Below are positions 47,487 to 55,972 of a stretch of DNA of 64,000 nt, piece after piece; positions within the stretch are counted from its first letter, which is position 1; each line of letters starts with the position of its first letter. The notes beneath the pieces are model-generated. The model was not told the DNA's origin. It worked only from the letters and a program-made list of their open reading frames with translations, and made no database searches. The DNA lies in assembly GCF_035978755.1 (NCBI RefSeq), contig NZ_CP108414.1, forward strand, positions 6,448,001 through 6,512,000, given 5' to 3'. A program made the position numbers and the translations under genes. This DNA is from Streptomyces sp. NBC_01298. Lineage in GTDB: Bacteria; Actinomycetota; Actinomycetes; Streptomycetales; Streptomycetaceae.

Positions 47487-48185
47487 ATGGCGAGGAAGTC
47501 AAACGCAGAGACTGCTGCGAACCCCGGGCGACTGAAGCAGATCGCCCTGACGTACAAGATGACGCGCAAGGCCGACCCGAAGGTCGGTCTGATCGTCGCG
47601 GGCGTGGGAATCGTCACCTTTGGTGTCTTTCTTGCGATCGGCTTCCTGATCGACCACCCGGTCTACCTGGGCATCCTGGGCTTCCTGGTGGCGTTCCTGG
47701 CGATGGCGGTCATCTTCGGGCGGCGAGCCGAGACGGCCGCCTTCGGACAGATGGAGGGACAGCCGGGCGCGGCCGCGGCCGTACTCGACAACGTGGGCAG
47801 GGGCTGGACCACCACCCCCGCCGTCGCGATGAGCAAGCAGCAGGACATCGTGCACCGTGCCGTGGGCAAGGCCGGCGTGGTCCTGATCGCCGAGGGCAAC
47901 CCGAACCGGGTGAAGCCGATGCTCGCGAACGAGAAGAAGAAGCTGGCCCGGATCATGCCCGACATCCCGGTCCACGACTTCATCGTGGGCAAGGGCGAGG
48001 GCGAGGTGCCGCTCAAGAAGGTCCGTACGACCCTGATGAAGCTGCCCCGCGTGCTCTCCGGTCCCCAGATCACCCAGGTCAACGACAAGCTGCGGGCCAT
48101 GGGCGACTTGCTGAGCAACATGCCGATCCCGAAGGGCCCGATGCCCAAGGGGATGCGCATGCCGCGCGGCGGAAAGATGCGCTGA
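47487..48185 (+). CDS. DUF4191 membrane protein
   Basis: This 232-residue protein matches the actinobacterial DUF4191 family. Two membrane helices (VGLIVAGVGIVTFGVFLAIG and PVYLGILGFLVAFLAMAVIF) follow a basic head. A soluble domain contains FGQMEGQPGAAAAVLDNVGR and GWTTTPAVAMSKQQDIVHRA, and a basic tail is rich in Pro, Gly and Lys (MPIPKGPMPKGMRMPRG). Function is unknown; the genes before it are lipoate synthesis genes. A 22-bp hairpin follows. Confidence 0.85.
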   Translation: MARKSNAETAANPGRLKQIALTYKMTRKADPKVGLIVAGVGIVTFGVFLAIGFLIDHPVYLGILGFLVAFLAMAVIFGRRAETAAFGQMEGQPGAAAAVLDNVGRGWTTTPAVAMSKQQDIVHRAVGKAGVVLIAEGNPNRVKPMLANEKKKLARIMPDIPVHDFIVGKGEGEVPLKKVRTTLMKLPRVLSGPQITQVNDKLRAMGDLLSNMPIPKGPMPKGMRMPRGGKMR

Positions 48186-48211
48186 TCCGCTTTTCGTATA
48201 CGACACGTGCG

Positions 48212-48258
48212 ACACAGAGGGGCGCCCCGGGCCATCGGCCCGGGGCGCCCCTCTGTGT
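48212..48258. terminator. Perfect 22-bp hairpin between convergent genes
   Basis: Arms of 22 bases, opening ACACAGAGGGGCGCC, pair without mismatch around the loop ATC. It lies 26 bases after the DUF4191 stop and 39 bases from the end of the RDD gene, so it can end both transcripts. Confidence 0.85.
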
Positions 48259-48296
48259 TCGTTCTCCGTGTCCGCGTTCGCTCTCGGATCCGCGTC

Positions 48297-48764
48297 TCAG
48301 ATCCTGACCTGTACGGCGCGGCTGAGGCGGTCGTGCAGTCCACGTCCGTCGCGGTCCCAGACGAGGGCCGGGATCAGCAGGGCGAGGAGGAGGGTACGGA
48401 GCACCACGCGGCCGAATCCGAGCCGGCCTCCGTCCTGCGAGACGACCTGGAGGCCGAGGATCCGCTTCCCGGGGGTAAAGCCCACGGTGCCGACCGTCAG
48501 GATCACCAGGGCGACGAAGACGGCCAGTGTCCAGTTCCCCGAGCCGTTCCAGTCACGGCCCGTGATCAGGCCGTACGTGATCAGCTGGCAGCCCAGCCAG
48601 TCGATGGCCACGGCGCCGAGCCGGCGGCCGAAACGGGCCACCGAGCCGGGCCCCTGCTGCGGCAGGCCGAGCTGCTTGCCGGGGTAACCGAAGTCGGCAC
48701 CCATCTCCTCGGCGGCCTCGCGGGGGCCGGAGAGCCACGATCCGATTGCTTGCCTCTTGTCCAC
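48297..48764 (-). CDS. RDD-family membrane protein
   Basis: The 155-residue protein has the RDD domain: ARFGRRLGAVAIDWLGCQLI with the paired R and D, then VFVALVILTVGTVGFTPGKR, ILGLQVVSQDG and VWDRDGRGLHDRLSRAVQV. Two or three membrane helices are present. The role is unknown; transport has been proposed for the family. The GTG start reads away from the glnA promoter. Confidence 0.85.
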   Translation of the reverse strand: MDKRQAIGSWLSGPREAAEEMGADFGYPGKQLGLPQQGPGSVARFGRRLGAVAIDWLGCQLITYGLITGRDWNGSGNWTLAVFVALVILTVGTVGFTPGKRILGLQVVSQDGGRLGFGRVVLRTLLLALLIPALVWDRDGRGLHDRLSRAVQVRI

Positions 48765-48812
48765 GCCAACACGGTACCGGTGCCGTCGAGCGCCCTTCGG
48801 GCGGGACCCTGG

Positions 48813-48850
48813 TTAACTTGTGCGAAACAAATGGGTCATGCTTGAGAAAC
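48813..48850 (+). promoter_or_regulatory. GlnR box of glnA
   Basis: The four half-sites TTAAC-n6-GAAAC-n6-GTCAT-n6-GAAAC have exact 6-base gaps and match the GlnR consensus closely. It is about 100-135 bases before the glnA start and, from memory, nearly the S. coelicolor glnA site. Confidence 0.9.
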
Positions 48851-48948
48851 CCCGTCTGCTTATGGTCGGGTCAGCGTGCGGCACCGCACTGACGCACCAC
48901 TAGCTATAAAGCCCGCCCTGCCCCGGGGTCGGGAGTAGGAGGAGTTGG

Positions 48949-50358
48949 ATGTTCAAGAACGCCGACGAAGTGACGCAGTACATCCAGGACAACGACGTCA
49001 AGTTCGTAGACGTCCGCTTCTGCGACCTGCCTGGTGTGATGCAGCACTTCACCATCCCGGGGCGCGTCTTCGACCCGAACGAGGAGCTGGCGTTCGACGG
49101 CTCCTCGATCCGCGGCTTCCAGGCGATCCACGAGTCCGACATGGCGCTGCGTGCCGACATCACCACCGCGCGCCTGGACCCGTTCCGCAAGGACAAGACG
49201 CTCAACATCAACTTCTTCATCCACGACCCGATCACGGGCGAGGCCTACAGCCGTGACCCGCGCAACGTCGCGAAGAAGGCCGAGGCGTACCTGGCCTCGA
49301 CCGGCATCGCCGACACCGCGTTCTTCGGCCCCGAGGCCGAGTTCTACGTGTTCGACAGCGTGCGCTTCGCGACCACCGCGAACGAGAGCTTCTACCACAT
49401 CGACTCCGAGGCCGGCGCCTGGAACACCGGTTCCGAGGAGAACAACCGTGGTTACAAGGTCCGCTACAAGGGTGGTTACTTCCCCGTAGCCCCGGTCGAC
49501 CACTTCGCCGACCTGCGCGCCGAGATCTCCCTCGAGCTGGACGCCCAGGGCCTCCAGGTCGAGCGTCAGCACCACGAGGTCGGCACCGGTGGCCAGGCCG
49601 AGATCAACTACAAGTTCAACACGCTGCTCGCCGCGGCCGACGACCTGATGCTCTTCAAGTACATCGTGAAGAACGTCGCGTGGAAGAACGGCAAGACCGC
49701 GACCTTCATGCCGAAGCCGATCTTCGGCGACAACGGCTCGGGCATGCACGTGCACCAGTCGCTGTGGGCGAACGGCGACCCGCTGTTCTACGACGAGACC
49801 GGCTACGCGGGTCTGTCGGACATGGCGCGCTACTACATCGGCGGCATCCTCAAGCACGCCCCGTCGCTGCTGGCCTTCACCAACCCGACGGTGAACTCGT
49901 ACCACCGCCTGGTCCCGGGCTTCGAGGCGCCGGTCAACATGGTGTACTCGCAGCGCAACCGCTCCGCCGCGATGCGCATCCCGATCACGGGCTCGAACCC
50001 GAAGGCCAAGCGCGTCGAGTTCCGCGCCCCGGACCCGTCCTCGAACCCGTACCTGGCGTTCTCGGCCCTCCTGCTGGCCGGCCTCGACGGCATCAAGAAC
50101 AAGATCGAGCCGATGGAGCCGATCGACAAGGACCTCTACGAGCTCTCCCCGGACGAGCACGCGAGCGTCCCGCAGGTCCCGACCAGCCTCGAGGACGTCC
50201 TCAAGGCCCTGGAGGAGGACCACGAGTACCTCCTGGCCGGCGGTGTCTTCACCCCCGACCTGATCGAGACCTGGATCGACTACAAGCGCACCCACGAGAT
50301 CGCCCCGATCGCGCTGCGCCCGCACCCGCACGAGTTCGAGCTCTACTTCGACCTCTAA
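48949..50358 (+). CDS. glnA: Glutamine synthetase type I (GlnA)
   Basis: This dodecameric enzyme makes glutamine from glutamate, ammonia and ATP. It has 469 residues. [38 protein letters not shown]-like [31 protein letters not shown] and [20 protein letters not shown] are the classical motifs. The adenylylation tyrosine is Y397 in DLYELSP, at the canonical position, so GlnE-type control is expected. GGAGGAG lies 6 bases before the ATG. Nitrogen control comes through the upstream GlnR box. Confidence 0.97.
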   Translation: MFKNADEVTQYIQDNDVKFVDVRFCDLPGVMQHFTIPGRVFDPNEELAFDGSSIRGFQAIHESDMALRADITTARLDPFRKDKTLNINFFIHDPITGEAYSRDPRNVAKKAEAYLASTGIADTAFFGPEAEFYVFDSVRFATTANESFYHIDSEAGAWNTGSEENNRGYKVRYKGGYFPVAPVDHFADLRAEISLELDAQGLQVERQHHEVGTGGQAEINYKFNTLLAAADDLMLFKYIVKNVAWKNGKTATFMPKPIFGDNGSGMHVHQSLWANGDPLFYDETGYAGLSDMARYYIGGILKHAPSLLAFTNPTVNSYHRLVPGFEAPVNMVYSQRNRSAAMRIPITGSNPKAKRVEFRAPDPSSNPYLAFSALLLAGLDGIKNKIEPMEPIDKDLYELSPDEHASVPQVPTSLEDVLKALEEDHEYLLAGGVFTPDLIETWIDYKRTHEIAPIALRPHPHEFELYFDL

Positions 50359-50393
50359 GCCGTGCCGTGGTCGTGCTGACGCACTGATCGAAC

Positions 50394-50432
50394 GAAGCCC
50401 CGCCCCCTTCTCCGAGAGGGGGGCGGGGCTTC
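50394..50432. terminator. Terminator hairpin of glnA
   Basis: The 14-bp arms GAAGCCCCGCCCCC and GGGGGCGGGGCTTC are perfect, with an 11-base loop, 36 bases after the stop. Confidence 0.85.
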
Positions 50433-50465
50433 TGCGTTGCGGCGGCGCGGCGCTAGCGTCGGGGG

Positions 50466-50783
50466 ATGGACGACACCTGGAAGACCATCGCAGCCCTCGG
50501 GGCGCGGTTCGACGAGCACGACCGGGAGCGCGGGGTGGCGCGGGAGGAGAGCGTGACGCTGCAGGTCCTGAAGATCGGGGAGGAGTTCGGGGAGGCCGCG
50601 CAGGCCGTGATCGGGGCCAAGGGGACCAATCCGCGGAAGGGGAACTCGCACACCTGGGGGGACGTGGAGGCGGAGGTCGCCGACGTCATCGTCACGGCGA
50701 TGGTCGCGCTGGTTCGGATGCGGCCCGACGCCGCCGCCTTCTTTGCCGAGCACCTGAAGGAGAAGTCCGCCCGGTTCCTGTGA
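50466..50783 (+). CDS. MazG-like nucleotide pyrophosphohydrolase
   Basis: The 105-residue helical protein has the MazG-like metal site: IGEEFGEAAQAVIGAKGTNP and then WGDVEAEVADVIVTAMVALV, i.e. an EExxE followed by ExxD. Members hydrolyse unusual or damaged nucleoside triphosphates. The gene follows the glnA terminator, and no operon partner is close. It converges on the TetR gene with a 26-base gap. Confidence 0.85.
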   Translation: MDDTWKTIAALGARFDEHDRERGVAREESVTLQVLKIGEEFGEAAQAVIGAKGTNPRKGNSHTWGDVEAEVADVIVTAMVALVRMRPDAAAFFAEHLKEKSARFL

Positions 50784-50809
50784 CGGGTCGGTGGCCGGTC
50801 GGTGGCGGG

Positions 50810-51463
50810 TCAGCGCGTCAGGGGCATCGCGCCCGTGAGGTCGCGCAGGCAGCGGATCGCGAGGTCCGCGGGGGACCCGGGGCCCGTGGGCGGGGTGTCC
50901 GTGGTGGACCAGAGTTCCAGGGCGATGCGGATGGCGTCCGTGGCCGCCGCCGCGAGGAGGCGTACGGCGAGGGGTTCGGCGTCCGGGCCGGCGAGCCGGG
51001 CGACGACCGGGACCAGGCGCTCCTCGGAGTCCTGGTTGACCCGGTACCAGACGGCCCGCAGGGCCTCGTCGGTCGTGGCGGCGCGCAGCAGGCCGCGGGT
51101 GACCTCCAGGCCCTCGTCGAGCGCCTGGGGGCCGGTGAGGGAGCGGGTGACCGCGCGCTCCAGGGCCTCGGTGAGCGGGGTACCGGGGTCCTCCTCCGCG
51201 AGCAGCGCGCGCCAGGCGTCGCCGCCGCCCGCGAGCAGGGGGGCGACGGCCTCCTGCTTGTTGCGGAAGTAGCGGTAGAACGTGCGCAGCGCCACGCCCG
51301 CGCGGTGGGCGATGTCCTCGGCGGTGGTGCCGTCGGGGCCGTGCTCGGCGAAGAGTTCGCAGGCGGCGCGGGCGATGTCGAGCTGGGTGGCCGCCTTGCG
51401 GCGCTCGTTCAGCGACTGGGCTCCGGGGCCGGCCTGGGGAGAGTACGGACGAGGGGATCTCAC
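50810..51463 (-). CDS. TetR-family transcriptional regulator
   Basis: This 217-residue repressor has the helix-turn-helix at about residues 30-70 (IARAACELFAEHGPDGTTAE, DIAHRAGVALRTFYRYFRNK) and a TetR ligand domain. It is divergent from an SDR gene, and the gap holds a strong palindrome with the two arms CACGTTTTG and CAAAACGTG, its probable operator. I chose the GTG giving RSPRPYSPQ; there is no clear ribosome-binding site, so a leaderless start is possible. Confidence 0.88.
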   Translation of the reverse strand: MRSPRPYSPQAGPGAQSLNERRKAATQLDIARAACELFAEHGPDGTTAEDIAHRAGVALRTFYRYFRNKQEAVAPLLAGGGDAWRALLAEEDPGTPLTEALERAVTRSLTGPQALDEGLEVTRGLLRAATTDEALRAVWYRVNQDSEERLVPVVARLAGPDAEPLAVRLLAAAATDAIRIALELWSTTDTPPTGPGSPADLAIRCLRDLTGAMPLTR

Positions 51464-51498
51464 CGGGGAAGGATACCTCGGCGCCACGAGGCCAAATG

Positions 51499-51525
51499 CA
51501 CGTTTTGACAGGCTGGCAAAACGTG
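51499..51525. promoter_or_regulatory. Palindromic operator between TetR and SDR genes
   Basis: CACGTTTTG-n9-CAAAACGTG; the middle also pairs as CAG-n-CTG, giving a 27-bp near-perfect dyad. TTGACA (51505-51510), a candidate -35 box of the SDR gene, lies inside it, so a bound TetR would block it. Confidence 0.7.
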
Positions 51526-51550
51526 TCATGCCGGGAGTACGCTCCTCCCC

Positions 51551-52321
51551 ATGAACCGTTACGAAGGACGTCGCGTCCTCATCACCGGCGGCGGCTCCGG
51601 CATCGGCCAGGCCACCGTCCACCGCATCCTTTTCGAGGGCGGCCGGGTCCACACCGTGGACGTCAACGAGGCCGGCCTCAAGGCCACCGCCGACCGGGCC
51701 GCCGCCGACGGGCACGCGGACCGCCTCACCACCGCGGTCCTCGACATATCCGACGAGGCCGCGGTCAAGGCGGGCGTGGCCGCCGCGGTGGACGCCCTCA
51801 CGGGCATCGACGTGCTGGTCAACGCCGCGGGCATCCTGCGCTCCGCGCACACCCACCAGACCACGCTCGAACTCTGGAACAAGATCATCGCGGTGAACCT
51901 GACCGGTACGTTCCTGGTCATCCGCGAGTCGCTGCCCGCGCTGCTGGGCGGCGACCAGCCGGTCGTCGTCAACTTCAGCTCCACCTCGGCGTCCTTCGCC
52001 CACCCCTACATGTCCGCCTACGCGGCCAGCAAGGGCGGCATCCAGTCGATGACCCACGCGCTCGCCGCCGAGTACAGCAAGCAGGGGCTGCGCTTCGTCG
52101 CCGTCGCGCCGGGCTCCATCGAGAGCGGCATGACCACCGGCAACGGCCCCGGCCTGCCCGAGGACACCGACTGGAGCCTGTTCGCCAAGCTCGCCCCGGC
52201 CCTCGGCCAGGGCTTCGCCGGCCCGCAGACGGTCGCCGGCGTCGTCGCGATGCTGGGCTCCGAGGACGGCGCCTTCATCACCGGTACGGAGATCCGCATC
52301 GACGGCGGCACGCACGCCTGA
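51551..52321 (+). CDS. Short-chain dehydrogenase/reductase
   Basis: This 256-residue SDR has the nucleotide loop VLITGGGSGIGQATVHRILF, the structural NNAG-type motif as VLVNAAGILRSAH, the active-site S in FSSTSAS and Y-x-x-x-K in MSAYAASKGGIQ, and the C-terminal TGTEIRIDGGTHA. It is an NAD(P)-dependent oxidoreductase of unknown substrate. It is divergent from a TetR gene over a palindrome and probably under its control. Confidence 0.92.
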   Translation: MNRYEGRRVLITGGGSGIGQATVHRILFEGGRVHTVDVNEAGLKATADRAAADGHADRLTTAVLDISDEAAVKAGVAAAVDALTGIDVLVNAAGILRSAHTHQTTLELWNKIIAVNLTGTFLVIRESLPALLGGDQPVVVNFSSTSASFAHPYMSAYAASKGGIQSMTHALAAEYSKQGLRFVAVAPGSIESGMTTGNGPGLPEDTDWSLFAKLAPALGQGFAGPQTVAGVVAMLGSEDGAFITGTEIRIDGGTHA

Positions 52322-52356
52322 GGCGGCAAGGTCCGAACGGGACGGCCCAGGGGGCG

Positions 52357-52875
52357 TCAGCCCCTGAAGCGGTCCCACAGCCGGGGGAAGCGCTCCGCGA
52401 GCACGGCTTCGTTCTCGAAGTCCAGCGCAGCGCCCTCCGGCTCCGCCGCCTGCAGCGGGATCCCCAGATCCGGCGCGACCGACCCGGTCAGCTGCTCGTA
52501 CGCCTCGTCCGCCGCGTACCCCAGCTCCTCGCCGTCCCCGTCGATCTCCTCGTCGAACTCGTCGAGGAGCTCCGCGAGCTGGTCCGGATCGTGCACCCCG
52601 CCCTCGAAGACCTCCCGGCCCTGGCCGATCAGCCAGCACCGGAAGTAGTCGAACGCGTCGTCACTGGCCCCGTCGAGCAGCACCCACGCCGCGCCCCACA
52701 GGTCCCACGTGTAGGCCCGGTTGTACCGCGACTCGAAGTGCCGCGCGAAGTCCAGGACGGAATCCGGGTCGAGCTGCGCCAGCCGCTCCACCAGCAGCTC
52801 GGCGTGTTCCTCGGGGTCGCCCTCGGCGGCCTCGCGGGTACGGTCGACCATCTCCCAGAACTCCGTCTCGTCCAT
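52357..52875 (-). CDS. DUF4240 protein
   Basis: This acidic 172-residue protein fits the DUF4240 family: DETEFWEMVDRTREAAEGDP at the start, LLVERLAQLDPDSVLDFARH, then YNRAYTWDLWGAAWVLLDG and FDYFRCWLIGQGREVFEGG. No enzyme function is known; members often occur near toxin or immunity genes but here none is near. The ATG start was chosen over a GTG one codon earlier. Confidence 0.85.
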   Translation of the reverse strand: MDETEFWEMVDRTREAAEGDPEEHAELLVERLAQLDPDSVLDFARHFESRYNRAYTWDLWGAAWVLLDGASDDAFDYFRCWLIGQGREVFEGGVHDPDQLAELLDEFDEEIDGDGEELGYAADEAYEQLTGSVAPDLGIPLQAAEPEGAALDFENEAVLAERFPRLWDRFRG

Positions 52876-52970
52876 CACCGCTCAAGCATCACGGGTACAC
52901 CCCCTCGCCGCCACCGCGCGTGCCGCGAAAGGCCGGTCCGGGCCCCCGCACGGCGGCATGCGCACGCGAA

Positions 52971-53002
52971 AGGCGGCCCGCTCCCGAAGGAGCGGACCGC
53001 CT
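52971..53002. terminator. Terminator hairpin of aceE
   Basis: The 14-bp arms AGGCGGCCCGCTCC and GGAGCGGACCGCCT pair with one mismatch around a CGAA loop, 41 bases after the aceE stop on the minus strand. Confidence 0.8.
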
Positions 53003-53042
53003 CACGATCTTTCAGAACACCGGCCGTCCGGGCCGCCGGGGC

Positions 53043-55727
53043 CTACAGGCCGTAGCGCTCCCGGGCCTCCTTGATGGAGGACGCCGGGACCTCGCCGCGG
53101 CGGGCGAGCTGGGCCAGCGCGGCCACCACGATCGACTGGGCGTCGACACCGAAGTGGCGGCGGGCGCCCTCACGGGTGTCGGAGAGGCCGAAGCCGTCCG
53201 TACCCAGCGAGGTGTAGTCCTGCTCGACCCACTGGCTGATCTGGTCCGGGACCTGACGCATCCAGTCGGAGACGGCGAGCACCGGGCTGGTGACGCCCTC
53301 CAGGGCGCGGGTGACGAACGGGGTGCGCATCTCCCCGCGCAGCAGCGCCTCGTCGCACTCCAGCGCGTCGCGGCGCAGCTCGCCCCAGGAGGTGGCGGAC
53401 CAGACGTCGGCGGCCACGTTCCAGTCGGCGGCGAGCAGCTTCTGCGCGTCCAGGGCCCAGTGGATGGCCGTACCGGAAGCCATCAGCTGGATCTTCGGGG
53501 CTTCGGCGGCCGGGGCCGCCTCGGCGAGGTCCGCCGCCGTGTTGAAGCGGTAGAGGCCGCGCAGGATGCCTTCCTCCACGCCCTCCGGCATGGCGGGCTG
53601 CACCTTCGGCTCGTTGTAGACCGTCAGGTAGTAGAAGACGTCTTCCGGCTTCTCGCCGTACATCCGGCGCAGACCGTCCTTGACGATCACCGCGATCTCG
53701 AACGCGAAGGCCGGGTCGTAGTTGAGCGACGCCGGGTTCGTGGACGCGATCAGGTGCGAGTGGCCGTCCGCGTGCTGCAGGCCCTCACCGGTCAGGGTGG
53801 TGCGGCCGGCGGTGGCGCCGACGATGAAGCCCTTGCCGAGCTGGTCGGCGAGCTGCCACATCTGGTCGGCGGTGCGCTGCCAGCCGAACATCGAGTAGAA
53901 GATGTAGAACGGGATCATCGGCTCGCCGTGCGTCGCGTAGGACGTACAGGCGGCGATGAAGTCGGCCATGGCGCCGGCCTCGGTGATCCCCTCGTTGAGG
54001 ATCTGGCCGTCCTTGGCTTCCTTGTAGTACATGAGCTGGTCGCGGTCGACCGGCTCGTAGGTCTGGCCCAGCGGCGAGTAGATGCCGGCCGACGGGAAGA
54101 GGGACTCCATACCGAAGGTACGGGCCTCGTCCGGGACGATCGGAACCCAGCGCTTACCGGTCTCCTTGTCCCGCATCAGGTCCTTGACGAGCCGGACGAA
54201 GGCCATGGTGGTGGCCATCTCCTGCTTGCCGGAGCCCTTGAGCAGCGGGGCGAAGGAACGGTCCGCCGGAGCAGGCAGGGCCACGTGCTTGACCTTGCGG
54301 GCCGGGGCCGGACCGCCGAGCGCCGCGCGGCGCTCGTTCAGGTACTGCACCTCGGGGCTGTTCGCGCCCGGGTGGCCGTACGGGACCTGGCCGTCGGCGA
54401 AGGCGCTGTCCGGGATCGGGAGGCCAAGGAGGTCACGCATGTCCTTGAACTCGTCGATCGTCAGCTTCTTCATCTGGTGGTTCGCGTTCTTCGACTCGAA
54501 CCCGGCGCCCAGCGTGTAGCCCTTGACGGTCTGCGCGAGGATGACCGTCGGAGCACCCTTGTGCTCCAGGGCGGCCTTGTACGCGGCGTACACCTTGCGG
54601 GGCTCGTGGCCGCCGCGGGAGCTGTGGAAGCACTCGGCGATCTTCGCGTCGGAGAGCACACCGGCCAGCTGCACGAGCTCGGCGTTGGCGCCGAAGAAGT
54701 GCTGGCGGATGTAGGCCACGTCGCGGGTCGCGTACGTCTGGAACTGCGCGTCGGGTACCTCGCGCAGGCGGCGTACCAGGGCGCCCGTGGTGTCGAGCTG
54801 GAACAGCTCGTCCCAGGCGGAGCCCCACAGCGACTTGATGACGTTCCAGCCGGCGCCGCGGAACTGGGCTTCCAGCTCCTGCACCACGCGGAAGTTCGCG
54901 CGGACCGGACCGTCGAGGCGCTGCAGGTTGCAGTTGATGACGAAGGTCAGGTTGTCGAGCTGCTCGCGGGAGGCCAGGGCCAGGGCGGCGGTCGACTCGG
55001 GCTCGTCCATCTCGCCGTCGCCCAGGAAGGCCCAGACGTGCGAGTTGGCGGTGTCCTTGATGCTCCGGTTCTGCAGGTAGCGGTTGAAGCGCGCCTGGTA
55101 GATCGCGGAGAGCGGGCCGAGGCCCATGGACACCGTCGGGAACTCCCACAGCCACGGCAGGCGCCGCGGGTGGGGGTAGGACGGGAGACCGTTGCCGCCG
55201 GCTTCCTGGCGGAACTTGTCGAGCTGCTGCTCGGAGATCCGGCCGTCGAGGAAGGCGCGGGCGTAGATGCCGGGGGAGGCGTGGCCCTGGATGTAGAGCT
55301 GGTCGCCCGATCCGTCGGCCTCCTTCCCGCGGAAGAAGTGCTGGAAGCCGGTCTCGTACAGCCAGGCGGCCGAGGCGAAGGTGGCGATGTGGCCGCCGAC
55401 GCCGTACTTGGAGCCGCGGGTCACCATGGCGGCCGCGTTCCAGCGGTTCCAGGCGGTGATCTTGGCTTCCATCGCCTCGTCACCGGGGAACTCCGGCTCG
55501 GCGGCGGTGGGGATGGTGTTGACGTAGTCCGTCTCGAGCAGCTTCGGCAGCGCGAGGCCGGCGGCCTCGGCGTGCTGAAGGGTGCGACGGAGCAGGTACT
55601 CGGCGCGGCGCGTACCGGCGGCCTTGGCGACGGCGTCGAGGGAGGCCGCCCATTCGGCGGTCTCCTCGGTGTCGCGGTCCGGGAGCTGGTCGAGCTCGCT
55701 CGGAAGCTTTCCTACGGGGTCGGACAT
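53043..55727 (-). CDS. aceE: Pyruvate dehydrogenase E1 component AceE
   Basis: The homodimeric E1 decarboxylates pyruvate with thiamine diphosphate and acetylates the lipoyl domain of E2. It has 894 residues. The thiamine-diphosphate motif starts at G236-D237-G238 (GDGEMDEPESTAALAL) and ends FVINCN. Landmarks are YVNTIPTAAEPEFPGD, GGHIATFASAAWLYETGF, GHASPGIYARAFLDGR and the C-terminal VVAALAQLARRGEVPASSIK. It matches the bacterial AceE type rather than the alpha/beta E1. I chose the ATG giving MSDPVGKLPS. Upstream lie a 17-bp palindrome and a short dyad, possible sites for the GntR regulator next door. E2 and lpdA are downstream on the same strand only in the sense of lying further upstream in transcription order, so they have separate promoters. 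Confidence 0.97.
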   Translation of the reverse strand: MSDPVGKLPSELDQLPDRDTEETAEWAASLDAVAKAAGTRRAEYLLRRTLQHAEAAGLALPKLLETDYVNTIPTAAEPEFPGDEAMEAKITAWNRWNAAAMVTRGSKYGVGGHIATFASAAWLYETGFQHFFRGKEADGSGDQLYIQGHASPGIYARAFLDGRISEQQLDKFRQEAGGNGLPSYPHPRRLPWLWEFPTVSMGLGPLSAIYQARFNRYLQNRSIKDTANSHVWAFLGDGEMDEPESTAALALASREQLDNLTFVINCNLQRLDGPVRANFRVVQELEAQFRGAGWNVIKSLWGSAWDELFQLDTTGALVRRLREVPDAQFQTYATRDVAYIRQHFFGANAELVQLAGVLSDAKIAECFHSSRGGHEPRKVYAAYKAALEHKGAPTVILAQTVKGYTLGAGFESKNANHQMKKLTIDEFKDMRDLLGLPIPDSAFADGQVPYGHPGANSPEVQYLNERRAALGGPAPARKVKHVALPAPADRSFAPLLKGSGKQEMATTMAFVRLVKDLMRDKETGKRWVPIVPDEARTFGMESLFPSAGIYSPLGQTYEPVDRDQLMYYKEAKDGQILNEGITEAGAMADFIAACTSYATHGEPMIPFYIFYSMFGWQRTADQMWQLADQLGKGFIVGATAGRTTLTGEGLQHADGHSHLIASTNPASLNYDPAFAFEIAVIVKDGLRRMYGEKPEDVFYYLTVYNEPKVQPAMPEGVEEGILRGLYRFNTAADLAEAAPAAEAPKIQLMASGTAIHWALDAQKLLAADWNVAADVWSATSWGELRRDALECDEALLRGEMRTPFVTRALEGVTSPVLAVSDWMRQVPDQISQWVEQDYTSLGTDGFGLSDTREGARRHFGVDAQSIVVAALAQLARRGEVPASSIKEARERYGL

Positions 55728-55832
55728 CGGTGTGCGCCGCCTTCCGGACAAAGGAGAGGTGGTGAAGAAATCCCTGACGGGCAGGACAGGGTCGTTGGAC
55801 CCGGGTGGGGTCCGCGGATGACTGTAAGGCGC

Positions 55833-55875
55833 TGATCGATGATCGATCAAATGAATGTGACATAGAAACGTCTAT
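55833..55875. promoter_or_regulatory. AT-rich aceE promoter with two dyads
   Basis: TGATCGAT-G-ATCGATCA (55833-55849) is a perfect 17-bp palindrome, and ATAGA-AACG-TCTAT (55862-55875) is a second short dyad. Both lie about 105-150 bases before aceE in the only AT-rich stretch of this region, so they are candidate operators for the adjacent GntR regulator. Confidence 0.5.
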
Positions 55876-55887
55876 ATGAAGAAAGTC

Positions 55888-55922
55888 GGCACCGGGTGCC
55901 ATGAAAACAGGCACCCGGTGCC
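55888..55922. terminator. Hairpin downstream of the GntR gene
   Basis: Perfect 13-bp arms GGCACCGGGTGCC and GGCACCCGGTGCC with a 9-base A-rich loop; each arm is itself almost palindromic. It lies 51 bases after the GntR stop (minus strand) and ahead of the aceE promoter. Confidence 0.6.
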
Positions 55923-55972
55923 GGGCAATTCGGGGCAAGAGGGGCAGTCTCGCGGGGGGTGTGTCGGCTAGT

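Noticed and set aside
53043-55850. Upstream extension of aceE by 41 codons
   Set aside because: The extension is Pro/Arg-rich and lies over the promoter dyads; the family N-terminus begins at MSDPVGKLPS.
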